This document shows positions 26,800 to 35,112 of a stretch of 64,000 bases of DNA, one piece after another; position 1 is the stretch's first letter, and every line of letters starts with the position of its first letter. The notes under the pieces are model-generated. The model ran no database searches. It had not been told where the DNA came from and saw only the letters and a program-made list of their open reading frames with translations. Source of the stretch: Candidatus Koribacter versatilis Ellin345. Its GTDB lineage: Bacteria; Acidobacteriota; Terriglobia; Terriglobales; Acidobacteriaceae. The translations under genes were made by a program, and so were the position numbers. The DNA is taken from the NCBI RefSeq assembly GCF_000014005.1, contig NC_008009.1:992001-1056000 (forward strand). Reading direction: 5' to 3'.

Positions 26800-28221
26800 T
26801 CAATCTTTCAAAGACCGATTTTGATCGGGGTTGAAGGGGACGCGGGCATGAACTTCAGTGCCGCAACGGGCCTGCGATTGAACGGTCAACCTGCCATTTA
26901 GCAAACGAACGCGTTCACGCATGCTCGTAAGGCCGAGGCCTTGACTTCGCAGTGCCGATTCGACATCAAACCCTTTACCCGAGTCGCGAACCAGGAGATG
27001 GAGTTCATTCGAGCGTTCTTCCAGCCGTACTTCAACTCGCTGCGTCCCGCTGTGTCGGGTGGCGTTATGGAGTGCCTCTTGGAGCACCCGCAGAAGCGAA
27101 AGGCCGAGTTCCGGAGGGATTGAGGTCGAAACATCGCTCGCGAAATCGACGTCGATTTTTTGCCGACGACCCACTTCTTGACACCAGCTCCTCATAGCTG
27201 TGACCACTCCAAGAAGCTCCAGCTTCGAAGAATGCAACTCGTGACTCAAGCCGTGCACGTCATTGGCAATTTCAACCACCTGGAGCCGAAATTTTTCCAG
27301 ATGGGATTGAACCTCTTGAGGAACACCTTCCCGGCCATCGAGATCAATCGCCAGCACAGCCAAACGTTGACTGATGTCATCATGGAGCTCGCGCGCAATG
27401 CGGGCGCGTTCTTGCTCTTGAGCTTCTATCAGCTTTCGCGTCATGGCTGAAAGCGCTTCTTCGGCTTCCTTGCGACCCGTAATGTCCAGAATCTGGGCTA
27501 CGAAATACCGCGCGACGCCTTCACGATCGCGAATGACTGATGAACTAGTCTCCGTGTAGACGATTCGGCCACTCTTGTGCAGGCAGCGTTTATGTAACCA
27601 CTGAAATCCTTGACCCGAGAGTGCTTCGCGCATCTTTTCTGAAAACGCCGGCCAATCCGCCGGGAGAGTGATCGATTCAATCGTCTTGCCAAGAATTTCT
27701 TGCTCTGAATATCCCAGATAGTCGCAGAAGGCGCGATTGGCAGAGAGATAACGCCCATCAAGAGAAACGATCACCATGCCGATTCCAGCATCTCGAAAGA
27801 TGCTGCGGAACCGTGTTTCGCTCTCACTGAGGGCTTCTTCGGCAAGCTTACGTTCAGTGATGTCGTCCACCATCGCAAGCACAAGCGGAGAGGGTTTGCC
27901 ACGAAGCAACGAAACAGTGAGGCGTCCCCAGACGGTTGTACCGTCGCTTCGGAAATAGCGTTTATCGATTTGATAATGGTCGATTGATCCTTCGCGCAGC
28001 TGCTGAAACAGGACCCAGTCCTTTTGAGCATCTTCCTGCGGAGAAAAATCCACACAATGCTTATTGCGCAACTCTTCCTCGGTAAATCCCAACATCGAAC
28101 AGAATGCTGGATTCACAAAGAGCGGCTGCCCATCTAAGTTCTCGACGACGATTCCGACGGGACTTGCTTTGAAGGCGTCGGAGAAGCGAGCCTTGACCTC
28201 TTCGTTTGTTTCAAGTTGCAT
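26800..28221 (-). CDS. PAS sensor histidine kinase of the NarX/HisKA_3 type
   Basis: 473 residues, no membrane span. Two PAS domains (about 10-125 and 130-250), each followed by a PAC-like end; the first has NLDGQPLFVNPAFCSMLGFTEEEL and the second SLDGRYLSANRAFCDYLGYSEQEI. The dimerisation helix ERARIARELHDDISQRLAVL (about 270) holds the phosphorylated His of the HisKA_3 class. The ATPase domain has EALHNATRHSG (N box), RDSGKGFD and GLGLTSMRERV. The PAS domains point to cytoplasmic sensing of redox, light or a small ligand. It is divergent from the receiver-MEDS gene, its probable partner. Confidence 0.9.
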   Translation of the reverse strand: MQLETNEEVKARFSDAFKASPVGIVVENLDGQPLFVNPAFCSMLGFTEEELRNKHCVDFSPQEDAQKDWVLFQQLREGSIDHYQIDKRYFRSDGTTVWGRLTVSLLRGKPSPLVLAMVDDITERKLAEEALSESETRFRSIFRDAGIGMVIVSLDGRYLSANRAFCDYLGYSEQEILGKTIESITLPADWPAFSEKMREALSGQGFQWLHKRCLHKSGRIVYTETSSSVIRDREGVARYFVAQILDITGRKEAEEALSAMTRKLIEAQEQERARIARELHDDISQRLAVLAIDLDGREGVPQEVQSHLEKFRLQVVEIANDVHGLSHELHSSKLELLGVVTAMRSWCQEVGRRQKIDVDFASDVSTSIPPELGLSLLRVLQEALHNATRHSGTQRVEVRLEERSNELHLLVRDSGKGFDVESALRSQGLGLTSMRERVRLLNGRLTVQSQARCGTEVHARVPFNPDQNRSLKD

Positions 28222-28563
28222 TGTGGTCTCGAGTGAAAAGATCTAAAAGGGTGTCTGTGATGCCGGTTAGTAGGAGACGTTATCACGAATCGAGATGATG
28301 AGATCCCCAATCTTCGCGGGCCTTCGATGCTACTTTGGTGGAATCGGTATTCAGCTGACACATGACAATCGCATCGTTGAGAAACGGCAAAGCAGGTCCC
28401 GAACTAACGACCGCGAAGTTGCTGTGCCGCAAGTTCGCTTCAATGCGCGACTTGGCGTTCGTCGCCCTTCGGGTTCCGTATATAATTTTGCCCGGGGTTC
28501 GAGGGTAGTGGTGTTAAGTGTCCTGGCCGCTTTCGTTCCCCTTCGTGAAGTTGGGGGCCTCAT
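28222..28563. other. Divergent control region between kinase and receiver-MEDS genes
   Basis: 342 bases without a supported gene. It carries a good plus-strand promoter at 28458-28486 (see that entry). No clear promoter for the kinase was picked out on the minus strand. Confidence 0.5.
28458..28486 (+). promoter_or_regulatory. Predicted sigma-70 promoter of the receiver-MEDS gene
   Basis: TTCGTC (28458-28463), 17-base spacer, perfect TATAAT (28481-28486). Transcription would start near 28493, about 70 bases before the TTG start at 28564. Confidence 0.55.
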
Positions 28564-29538
28564 TTGCACACCCAGGCGGCGCGAGTGCTGCTGGTGGACG
28601 ATTTCGACCACTGGCGACAAAGAGTAGCTCTCATCCTGCAGCACTCGCAGGAATTGACGATTGTTGGTACAGCGTCTGACGGCGTGGAAGCAGTCCAGCG
28701 TGCCGAAGACTTGCAGCCGGATCTAGTTCTTCTCGACATTGGGCTTCCCAAGCTGAATGGGCTTGATGCCGCCCTACAAATCCTGCAGCGTTCACCCAGA
28801 TCTAAAATCATCTTCCTCAGCCAGGAAATCTCCAGCGATATCGTGGAGGAGGCATTTCGGCGAGGTGCGAATGGATATGTCGCTAAAGCAGATGCGGCGA
28901 CGGAGCTCTTGGCGTCAATCGAGACGGTTCTTAGCGGCAGCAGGTTCGTTGGTAAGCGGTTTGCGTCACTTGTGCCCGCAGCGCTCCCTCACCGTGGAAT
29001 GCGCACCCGTCACGAAGTGGGGTTCTATTCTGAGGAGCTGCGACTCTTAGATCACGTCACGGAATTCATCGGGGCCGCGTTAACGTCGAGACGGGGCGCC
29101 ATCGTGGTCGCCACAACATCGCATCGAAACGAACTCGCTCAAAGGCTGCGACGAATAGGGCTCGACACCGACGATGAAATCTCTAACGGTCGCCTTTTTA
29201 TGCTGGATGCAGCCGATACACTCACCGCCATCATGCAAGGGGGAATGCCCGATCCAGATCGGTTCCTGAACCTGCTCGGGAGCACCTTGGCTCAATTGGA
29301 GAAGACGACGAGCTTCGAACATGGGCCGACTGCACTTTACGGCGAATGCGTTCAGCTTTTGCTTGACGAGGGCAATATTGAGGCGGTGATCGCGCTTGAG
29401 AGGCTCTGCAATCGGATGAACGATCTTCATGATCTTGAGATTCTTTGCGGATACCGTCTCGCGGAACGCGAAAACGAAGCCAGTCACCACATCATCAACG
29501 GCATCTGTAGCGAGCACTCACTCGCGCATTTCCGATAG
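28564..29538 (+). CDS. Response regulator: receiver domain fused to MEDS domain
   Basis: 324 residues from TTG 28564. The receiver domain (about 5-130) has ARVLLVDDFDHWR (acidic pair), DLVLLDIGLPKLNGLD with the phospho-Asp, KIIFLSQE and GANGYVAKADAATEL with the conserved Lys. After a short linker, from about residue 148, HEVGFYSEELRLLDHVTEFIGAALTSRRGAIVVATTSHRNEL is a MEDS (DcmR-type sensory) domain running to the C-terminus. There is no HTH, so output is probably by protein interaction or ligand binding. It is the likely target of the divergent HisKA_3 kinase. Confidence 0.85.
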   Translation: MHTQAARVLLVDDFDHWRQRVALILQHSQELTIVGTASDGVEAVQRAEDLQPDLVLLDIGLPKLNGLDAALQILQRSPRSKIIFLSQEISSDIVEEAFRRGANGYVAKADAATELLASIETVLSGSRFVGKRFASLVPAALPHRGMRTRHEVGFYSEELRLLDHVTEFIGAALTSRRGAIVVATTSHRNELAQRLRRIGLDTDDEISNGRLFMLDAADTLTAIMQGGMPDPDRFLNLLGSTLAQLEKTTSFEHGPTALYGECVQLLLDEGNIEAVIALERLCNRMNDLHDLEILCGYRLAERENEASHHIINGICSEHSLAHFR

Positions 29539-29735
29539 TGTTCCCTTTGGCTGTCATGCCAATTGCGATTCGACGTTACCCCGGACTGGGAAGCCGCGAT
29601 GGCACCTAGTGCTCCGCCTTCCTCGACCTGCTGATGAAGCTCCATCGCGCTGCTGGGTTCACAAGGCAAAAGCGTGCCCCGTTGCAAATTACCGGCGCTT
29701 GAACCTTCAACCCCGTCACTCTATTCTGGAATGCA

Positions 29736-31244
29736 GTGCAAGTCATCGTCATCCCGAGGGACTTTTCCACCCGCCCGCGGTCTGTTTCGCGATGGCATCT
29801 CTGGTTGTTCCCACTCGTCACGCTTGCGGTGGCTCTCCGGCTTCCATCCGGCGCTGCGGCGCAGGCGAAGCCATCCAAGCCCATCGTCAAAGCCAATGCC
29901 AGCGCCTCGCAAGCAGAAGTGGAGCTCGCCCGACGCATCAAGACCGCGGATGCCGCTCGCGCATCCGGGAATACGAAAGCTATCGGAGACGCCAACCGGA
30001 AAGTCATAGCACTCGCTTTACGGGAACTTGGACATCTGCGCTTGAGCGAACTCCTCTCTGCCCAGGCCGTCGAGCTATATCGCAATTCTCTGAGCTTCGA
30101 GGATGCAGTCGATTCGCGGGCGGATTTGGCAAACGCGATCAACACCGAGGCGAAAGCGAAGACCACTCCCACATCGCCGCCTGACGCCGATCCATTCGCG
30201 AGACCGGACGCCTCCACCTTCTCACGCGCCAAGCTCTCTCCGGAGCAACGTACAGCTGCCGAAGGCAAGGAGATCCAGCTTCGCCTCGTCCTTGGCGCGA
30301 GTCTTAACGATCTCGCGACCTCTGAGGCGGCGCGCAATCAGTACGGCATGGCGCTCACACATCTCCAGCAGGCTGAGAAGTGGAACTCGGCGACCACTGG
30401 CCTGGCAAGAAATCTCGGCTTCTGTGCGTTCAAGGTGGGTGACTACCCTGAGGCGATTCGTACGCTTTCCCGTGCTCTCGAAGAACAGCCGCAAGATGCT
30501 CCCGTTCGGGCGATGCTTGGCATGTCGTATTTCGGGAGCAACAAATATGCAGACGCCGCGAAAACCTTCGAGCCGCTCGGTGATCGTGGGATGCAGGATA
30601 CCTCCGTCGGTTACGCCTGGGCGACATCGCTCGCTCGGACTGGCGATCTGAAGAAAGCCGCGGACGTACTGAATCACTTCGAGAACTCCAATCTCTCCCC
30701 GGATGCATTACTTCTGGTGGGCCAGCTTTGGACAGAGATGACCGATTACCAGCACGCGGTATCGGTTTTCCAGAAAGTTTTGCTGCGGGACCCTTCGTTG
30801 CCGAAGGCGCACTTTTTTGAAGGATTGGCATATCTGAAGTGGGAGAAGTGGAACGAGGCCGCCTCCGACTTCCAGGCGGAACTCGCACTGGTTCCGGGCG
30901 ACCTCGACGCGAAATACACTCTTGGTTTTATTCGTCTGCAGCAAGGCCGCGTAGACGAAGCACTGGCGTTCTTCAACGAAGTTCTGGCTGCAGAGCCCAA
31001 TCACGCGAACGCCCAATATCAGATCGGCAAGATCATGCTGGATCGCGGGCGACTGGACGATGCCATCACCCACTTGGAAATCGCAGCCCGTCTTGATCCC
31101 CAGGCAGACTATATTCACTACCAGCTCCAAGTTGCGTATCGGAAGCGCTCGCGAATTGCCGAGGCGGACCGCGAACTGGAAATCTATAAGCAGCTGAAGT
31201 CCCAGGCGCGCGAACAGTCGTCTTCGCCCAAGCAGAATCCTTAG
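29736..31244 (+). CDS. Secreted tetratricopeptide-repeat protein
   Basis: 502 residues from GTG 29736. A signal or anchor segment WLFPLVTLAVALRLPSGAAAQ lies at about 23-43. At least six TPR units occupy residues about 200-480, for example YGMALTHLQQAEKWNSATTG, YPEAIRTLSRALEEQPQDAP, VDEALAFFNEVLAAEPNHAN and LDDAITHLEIAARLDPQADY. It is followed after 11 bases by a CRTAC1 family gene, and the two are almost certainly one operon. Such TPR/CRTAC1 pairs recur in Acidobacteria; the joint function is not established. Confidence 0.85.
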   Translation: MQVIVIPRDFSTRPRSVSRWHLWLFPLVTLAVALRLPSGAAAQAKPSKPIVKANASASQAEVELARRIKTADAARASGNTKAIGDANRKVIALALRELGHLRLSELLSAQAVELYRNSLSFEDAVDSRADLANAINTEAKAKTTPTSPPDADPFARPDASTFSRAKLSPEQRTAAEGKEIQLRLVLGASLNDLATSEAARNQYGMALTHLQQAEKWNSATTGLARNLGFCAFKVGDYPEAIRTLSRALEEQPQDAPVRAMLGMSYFGSNKYADAAKTFEPLGDRGMQDTSVGYAWATSLARTGDLKKAADVLNHFENSNLSPDALLLVGQLWTEMTDYQHAVSVFQKVLLRDPSLPKAHFFEGLAYLKWEKWNEAASDFQAELALVPGDLDAKYTLGFIRLQQGRVDEALAFFNEVLAAEPNHANAQYQIGKIMLDRGRLDDAITHLEIAARLDPQADYIHYQLQVAYRKRSRIAEADRELEIYKQLKSQAREQSSSPKQNP

Positions 31245-31255
31245 GTCTTCAAAGC

Positions 31256-33016
31256 GTGTACGAAGCAAACCGCCACGTCGCCGCCCTTGTCCTTACCGCT
31301 TTCCTGGCGGCTTCTTCCTCTGTGCAAACGGGACACAACGCGCCTATGCCGTCTCCTCCTGGCGCAAAGTCGACAAAGTGCAACGGGCGGCCCATCCCGC
31401 AGTTTGAAGACGTAACTTCCAAGGCCGGGATCCGCTTCACCCATACCTCCGATCCTTCCAAGAAGTACATCGTCGAGTCAATGAGCGGCGGCGTGATTCT
31501 GATTGATTACGATCGCGACGGTTGGCCGGACATCTATTTCACCAATGCCCCTACGGTTGATAAGGCCTTGAAAGGAGAGACGAGTCTCGGAGCTCTCTAC
31601 CACAACAATCACGATGGCACCTTTACCGACGTGACCGCAAAATCTAGGCTGGATTCGCCCTGCTTCGCCATGGGCGGGGCCGTGGGTGACTACGACAACG
31701 ATGGCTGGCCCGATCTCTACCTGACCTGCTTCGGTGGCAACGTCCTGTACCACAACGACGGGAACGGCACCTTCACTGACGTAACGAAGAAAGCCGGAGT
31801 GCGCGATGGCCGATGGTCCACAGGCGCGTCCTTCGGAGACTACGACGGCGACGGCAACGTGGACCTGATGGTGGTGAACTACGTCGATCTCCGTCTCAAC
31901 GATCTTCCGCCCTTTGGAAAACTTCCGAACTGTAAATATCGTGGCATCGATGTCCAGTGCGGTCCCCGCGGGTTGAGGGGTGCGGGCGACTCTCTCTTCC
32001 ACAACAATGGTGACGGCACCTTTACCGACGTTTCCAAGGCCGCCGGGGTCGACGATGTCCCGGGATATTTCGGAATGGGCGTCGTCTGGGTTGACTTCAA
32101 CAATTCGGGGCGTCCAGACATCTACGTCACGAACGACTCCAGTCCGAAATATCTCTACAAGAATGAAGGCAACGGAAAGTTCAAAGAGATCGGCCTTGAG
32201 TCCGGTACCGCGGTCAACGAAGACGGCTCAGAGCAAGCTTCCATGGGCATCGCCGTCGGCGACTACAACCACACCGGACGGCCCTCCCTCTACATAACCA
32301 ACTTCGAAGATGAAGACGACCTTCTTTATCGTAACGATGGCGATTGGAACTTCACGGACGTCTCGTACAAGTCAGGCGTGGCGTTGCCTTCGCTGCGATC
32401 GGTGAAATGGGGAGACGCCTTTGCGGATTTCGATAATGACGGCTGGCTCGACATCTTCGCGGTCGGCGGTCATGTTTATCCGCAGGTGGACGGACTTCCA
32501 TCTGGCGGAGGATATCGCCAACCGAAACTCTTCTACTTGAACCAGAAAGATGGATCCTTCTGCGACGCCGCCGACAAGGCCGGTCCAGCCCTAGCCGAGA
32601 AGCGCGTCTCGCGGGGCGTAGCTGTCGGCGATCTATTCAACGACGGCAACCTCGATATCGTGGTTGAAGACCTCGACGGCAGCCCGACGATCCTGCGCAA
32701 CAAAGGCGTCCCCGGAAACCATTGGGTGAGTTTTGAGTTGGCGGGTACCAAGAGCAATCGCCTGGCACTCAACGCCAAGGTGAAGATCACAGCGGGCGGA
32801 GTTACCCAGACCGATGAAATTCATAGCGGCGGCAGCTATCTGTCGCAGAACGATCTCCGGGTGCATTTCGGACTCGGAACCGCAACGAAAATCGACTCCG
32901 TCGAGGTCCGCTGGCCATCGGGCAAAGTGGACACCGTGAAGGACATCCAAGCCGATCACTACTACGCCATCCTGGAGGGAAAGGGAATCGTTTCCGGTCT
33001 CTCCCGGAGTCACTAG
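31256..33016 (+). CDS. CRTAC1 family protein (FG-GAP/VCBS repeats with ASPIC/UnbV C-terminus)
   Basis: 586 residues from GTG 31256, with a signal peptide (HVAALVLTAFLAASSSVQ). Calcium-binding beta-propeller repeats recur as IDYDRDGWPDIYFTN, GDYDNDGWPDLYLTC, GDYDGDGNVDLMVVN, VDFNNSGRPDIYVTN, ADFDNDGWLDIFAVG and GDLFNDGNLDIVVED; each D.D.DG/N.D loop fits a calcium site. The C-terminal about 70 residues (TDEIHSGGSYLSQNDLRVHFGLGTATKIDSVEVRWPSG) are the ASPIC/UnbV domain. The protein is exported and probably binds proteins or glycans. It is the second gene of the TPR/CRTAC1 pair. Confidence 0.9.
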   Translation: MYEANRHVAALVLTAFLAASSSVQTGHNAPMPSPPGAKSTKCNGRPIPQFEDVTSKAGIRFTHTSDPSKKYIVESMSGGVILIDYDRDGWPDIYFTNAPTVDKALKGETSLGALYHNNHDGTFTDVTAKSRLDSPCFAMGGAVGDYDNDGWPDLYLTCFGGNVLYHNDGNGTFTDVTKKAGVRDGRWSTGASFGDYDGDGNVDLMVVNYVDLRLNDLPPFGKLPNCKYRGIDVQCGPRGLRGAGDSLFHNNGDGTFTDVSKAAGVDDVPGYFGMGVVWVDFNNSGRPDIYVTNDSSPKYLYKNEGNGKFKEIGLESGTAVNEDGSEQASMGIAVGDYNHTGRPSLYITNFEDEDDLLYRNDGDWNFTDVSYKSGVALPSLRSVKWGDAFADFDNDGWLDIFAVGGHVYPQVDGLPSGGGYRQPKLFYLNQKDGSFCDAADKAGPALAEKRVSRGVAVGDLFNDGNLDIVVEDLDGSPTILRNKGVPGNHWVSFELAGTKSNRLALNAKVKITAGGVTQTDEIHSGGSYLSQNDLRVHFGLGTATKIDSVEVRWPSGKVDTVKDIQADHYYAILEGKGIVSGLSRSH

Positions 33017-33039
33017 CGATCGCCGCAACTCAAAGGCAG

Positions 33040-33068
33040 TTGTCAGGATTGAGCAGATACGCTATGAT
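33040..33068 (+). promoter_or_regulatory. Strong sigma-70 promoter of the sulfur operon
   Basis: TTGTCA (33040-33045), 17-base spacer, TATGAT (33063-33068). The expected start, about seven bases after the -10 box, falls at 33075-33076, on or next to the ATG of the poly-Cys leader ORF. This implies a leaderless first reading frame. Confidence 0.75.
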
Positions 33069-33075
33069 CACGCCC

Positions 33076-33156
33076 ATGTTCTTCCGCACCTCCAGCGTTG
33101 CCATGTGTTGTTGCTGCTGTTGCAGCATGCTGGCGCGTGGAGGAACGAAGAGCTAA
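33076..33156 (+). CDS. Leaderless poly-cysteine leader peptide of the sulfur operon
   Basis: A 26-codon ORF. After MFFRTSSVAM there are six consecutive Cys codons (33106-33123, a mix of TGT and TGC), then SMLARGGTKS and TAA. It sits between a strong promoter and an intrinsic terminator (33180-33216), upstream of a sulfur-uptake and APS-reduction operon. This is the classic layout of transcription attenuation: with scarce Cys-tRNA the ribosome stalls on the Cys run and the terminator should be prevented. Known parallels are the leaderless polycysteine short ORFs of mycobacteria. GTGG (33137-33140) plus GCG (33133-33135) near the ORF end can pair with CCAC/CGC inside the terminator 5' side, a possible antiterminator. 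The peptide itself probably has no other function. Confidence 0.8.
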   Translation: MFFRTSSVAMCCCCCCSMLARGGTKS

Positions 33157-33179
33157 TTTCATAGCAATACAGCCTTCTT

Positions 33180-33216
33180 AAACCACCGTCGCAACCGTGC
33201 CGGTGGTTTTTCTTTT
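33180..33216 (+). terminator. Attenuator terminator of the sulfur operon
   Basis: Nine-bp stem AAACCACCG (33180-33188) / CGGTGGTTT (33201-33209), extended inside by GCA/TGC, followed by TTCTTTT. It lies 23 bases after the leader stop codon and 51 bases before the first structural gene, so it would block the whole operon unless bypassed. Confidence 0.88.
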
Positions 33217-33267
33217 GCTCCAAAATCCCACCGCGCCGAACCCTAACTGACTCGAAAGGACCTGCGA

Positions 33268-34275
33268 TTGAAAGCGCGGAGTGTTACTGCCCTATTGTTT
33301 TTCCTTCTGGCGGCCGCCCTGTTGCCCGCACAGGTGGCGATTCGCGTGGGCTATTTCCCAAACGTTACGCATGCGGAGGCACTCGTCGGTCGCGCGAACG
33401 GCCGCTTTGAACAAGCCCTGGGGAGTGCCACAAAACTCGAGTGGAAGACCTTCAACGCCGGGCCGTCGGGGATCGAGGCGCTTTTCGCAGGCGCCGTCGA
33501 CTTGCTTTATGTCGGTCCTAATCCAGCGATCACCGGATACATCCGATCTCAAGGCGAGGCGTTGCGTGTGGTTGCCGGAGGCGCCAGTGGAGGCGCTTCT
33601 CTGGTGGTGCGTAAGGGCGCGAACATTCGGAACGTTGAAGACTTTCGCGGCAAGAAGGTAGCGTCCCCACAACTGGGGAATACACAGGATGTCGCTCTGC
33701 GGGCCTGGCTGTTGCAGAACCACCTTAAGAGCACCGACAAAGGTGGCGACGTGCAGATTGTCCCGCTCGCCAATCCCGATCAGCTCACACTCTTTCAAAA
33801 GGGACAGCTCGATGCGTCATGGGCGCCGGAGCCCTGGGCTGCGCGGCTGATTCAGGAAGCCGATGGCCAGATATTTCTTGATGAACGCTCCCTCTGGCCA
33901 GACCACCGGTTCGCCGTCACGGAGGTCGTGGTACGGACGGCATTTCTGCGCGAGCATCCGGACCTGGTGAAGAAGTGGTTGAGCGTCCACGTGGAACTGG
34001 CGAACTGGATCAACAAGAACCCTGGCGAAGCGAAGGCGATTGTTAATCGGCAAATTCAGAGCGACACCGGTAGAGCACTGCCTTCGCGAGTGTTGGACGA
34101 GGCGTTCAGCCGGCTCGAAATCACCTATGACCCAATCCGCTCGTCGTTGACCGTTGTTGCGGAACGCGCCTATCAAGCGGGTTTCCTCAAGCAAAGGCCA
34201 GACCTGAGTCGCCTTTACAGCTTTGAGCTGCTCAACCAGGTGTTACGCGAAAAGAACTTGCCGAACGTTGAATAG
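33268..34275 (+). CDS. ABC transporter substrate-binding protein, SsuA/TauA/NrtA-like (sulfonate or sulfate)
   Basis: 335 residues from TTG 33268 with GAAAGGA upstream. Signal peptide (VTALLFFLLAAALLPAQ), then a type II periplasmic-binding fold: IRVGYFPNVTHAEALVGRAN, NAGPSGIEALFAGAVDLLYVGPNPAITGYIRS, NVEDFRGKKVASPQLGNTQDVALRAWL and LDASWAPEPWAARL. The pattern matches aliphatic-sulfonate/taurine/nitrate binding proteins. The operon has sulfate-activating enzymes but no sulfonate monooxygenase (SsuD/TauD), so the physiological substrate may be sulfate. That is an inference. It is the first structural gene behind the Cys attenuator. Confidence 0.85.
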   Translation: MKARSVTALLFFLLAAALLPAQVAIRVGYFPNVTHAEALVGRANGRFEQALGSATKLEWKTFNAGPSGIEALFAGAVDLLYVGPNPAITGYIRSQGEALRVVAGGASGGASLVVRKGANIRNVEDFRGKKVASPQLGNTQDVALRAWLLQNHLKSTDKGGDVQIVPLANPDQLTLFQKGQLDASWAPEPWAARLIQEADGQIFLDERSLWPDHRFAVTEVVVRTAFLREHPDLVKKWLSVHVELANWINKNPGEAKAIVNRQIQSDTGRALPSRVLDEAFSRLEITYDPIRSSLTVVAERAYQAGFLKQRPDLSRLYSFELLNQVLREKNLPNVE

Positions 34276-34290
34276 GAATTGGAGAAGAAG

Positions 34291-35112
34291 ATGGCAGCGC
34301 TAGTGGAATTACCATCCCCGATTGTCGCTGAGACAAAGATCTCGGTGCGTGGAATCACGAAGCGATTCGCACACGGCCGCGAGCAGCTTACGGCGTTGCA
34401 AGCGATCGATCTGGAAGTGCGCCGTGGGGAATTTCTCTGCGTCGTGGGTCCCTCCGGCTGCGGAAAATCAACGCTGCTTCACATCATCGCCGGACTCGAA
34501 AAGCCCTTGGGCGGTGAAGTTCGGATCGACGACATTCCGACCAACGGACCAGGCCCAGATCGCATTCTGATTTTTCAGGATCTCGGTTTGTTTCCCTGGC
34601 TCAGCGTTCGGGAAAATGTGGAATTCGGGCTCAAGATGAAAGGCCTCTCGCGGCGCGAACGCGCGGATCGAGCACGACACTTCATCCGCCTGGTTCATCT
34701 TTCGCAGTTCGAGAACAGCTACATCCACCAACTTTCCGGAGGCATGCGACAAAGGGTTTCCCTGGCGCGCGCTCTGGCGCTGGCGCCGAGCGTGCTGCTA
34801 ATGGATGAGCCCTTCACGGCACTCGATGCGCAAACCCGCGACCTGCTCCACGACGAGCTAGAGAGGATCTGGGCAGAGACGCGCCAAACAATCCTGTTTG
34901 TCACCCACAACGTGCGCGAAGCAGTGCGGTTGGGCGACCGCGTCGTCGTGATGACCTACCGGCCTGGGCGCATCAAGCGCGAGTTCGGCATTGAATTGGA
35001 TCGTCCGCGCGCGCTCGAAGATCCCGAAGTGGCGGCGCAAGCGGCGGAGATCCTGGCGGAATTGCGAGGCGAGATCGATCAAGCCGTTCGCGCAGAGTAC
35101 AGCCATGCGTAA
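34291..35112 (+). CDS. ABC transporter ATP-binding protein, SsuB-like
   Basis: About 273 residues. ATG 34291 is preferred, with GGAGAAG upstream, over an in-frame TTG at 34279. Walker A GPSGCGKST, Q-loop FQDLGLFPWLSV, signature LSGGMRQR, Walker B VLLMDEP and the switch His in FVTHNV are all present, so it is a complete ATPase. The LFPWLSV form is typical of nitrate/sulfonate/taurine importers. It overlaps the start of the permease gene by eight bases. Confidence 0.92.
   Translation: MAALVELPSPIVAETKISVRGITKRFAHGREQLTALQAIDLEVRRGEFLCVVGPSGCGKSTLLHIIAGLEKPLGGEVRIDDIPTNGPGPDRILIFQDLGLFPWLSVRENVEFGLKMKGLSRRERADRARHFIRLVHLSQFENSYIHQLSGGMRQRVSLARALALAPSVLLMDEPFTALDAQTRDLLHDELERIWAETRQTILFVTHNVREAVRLGDRVVVMTYRPGRIKREFGIELDRPRALEDPEVAAQAAEILAELRGEIDQAVRAEYSHA

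Noticed and set aside
33123-33132. Perfect palindrome CAGCATGCTG as a regulator binding site
   Set aside because: It lies inside the leader ORF just after the Cys codons, where it more simply contributes to RNA folding or arises by chance.
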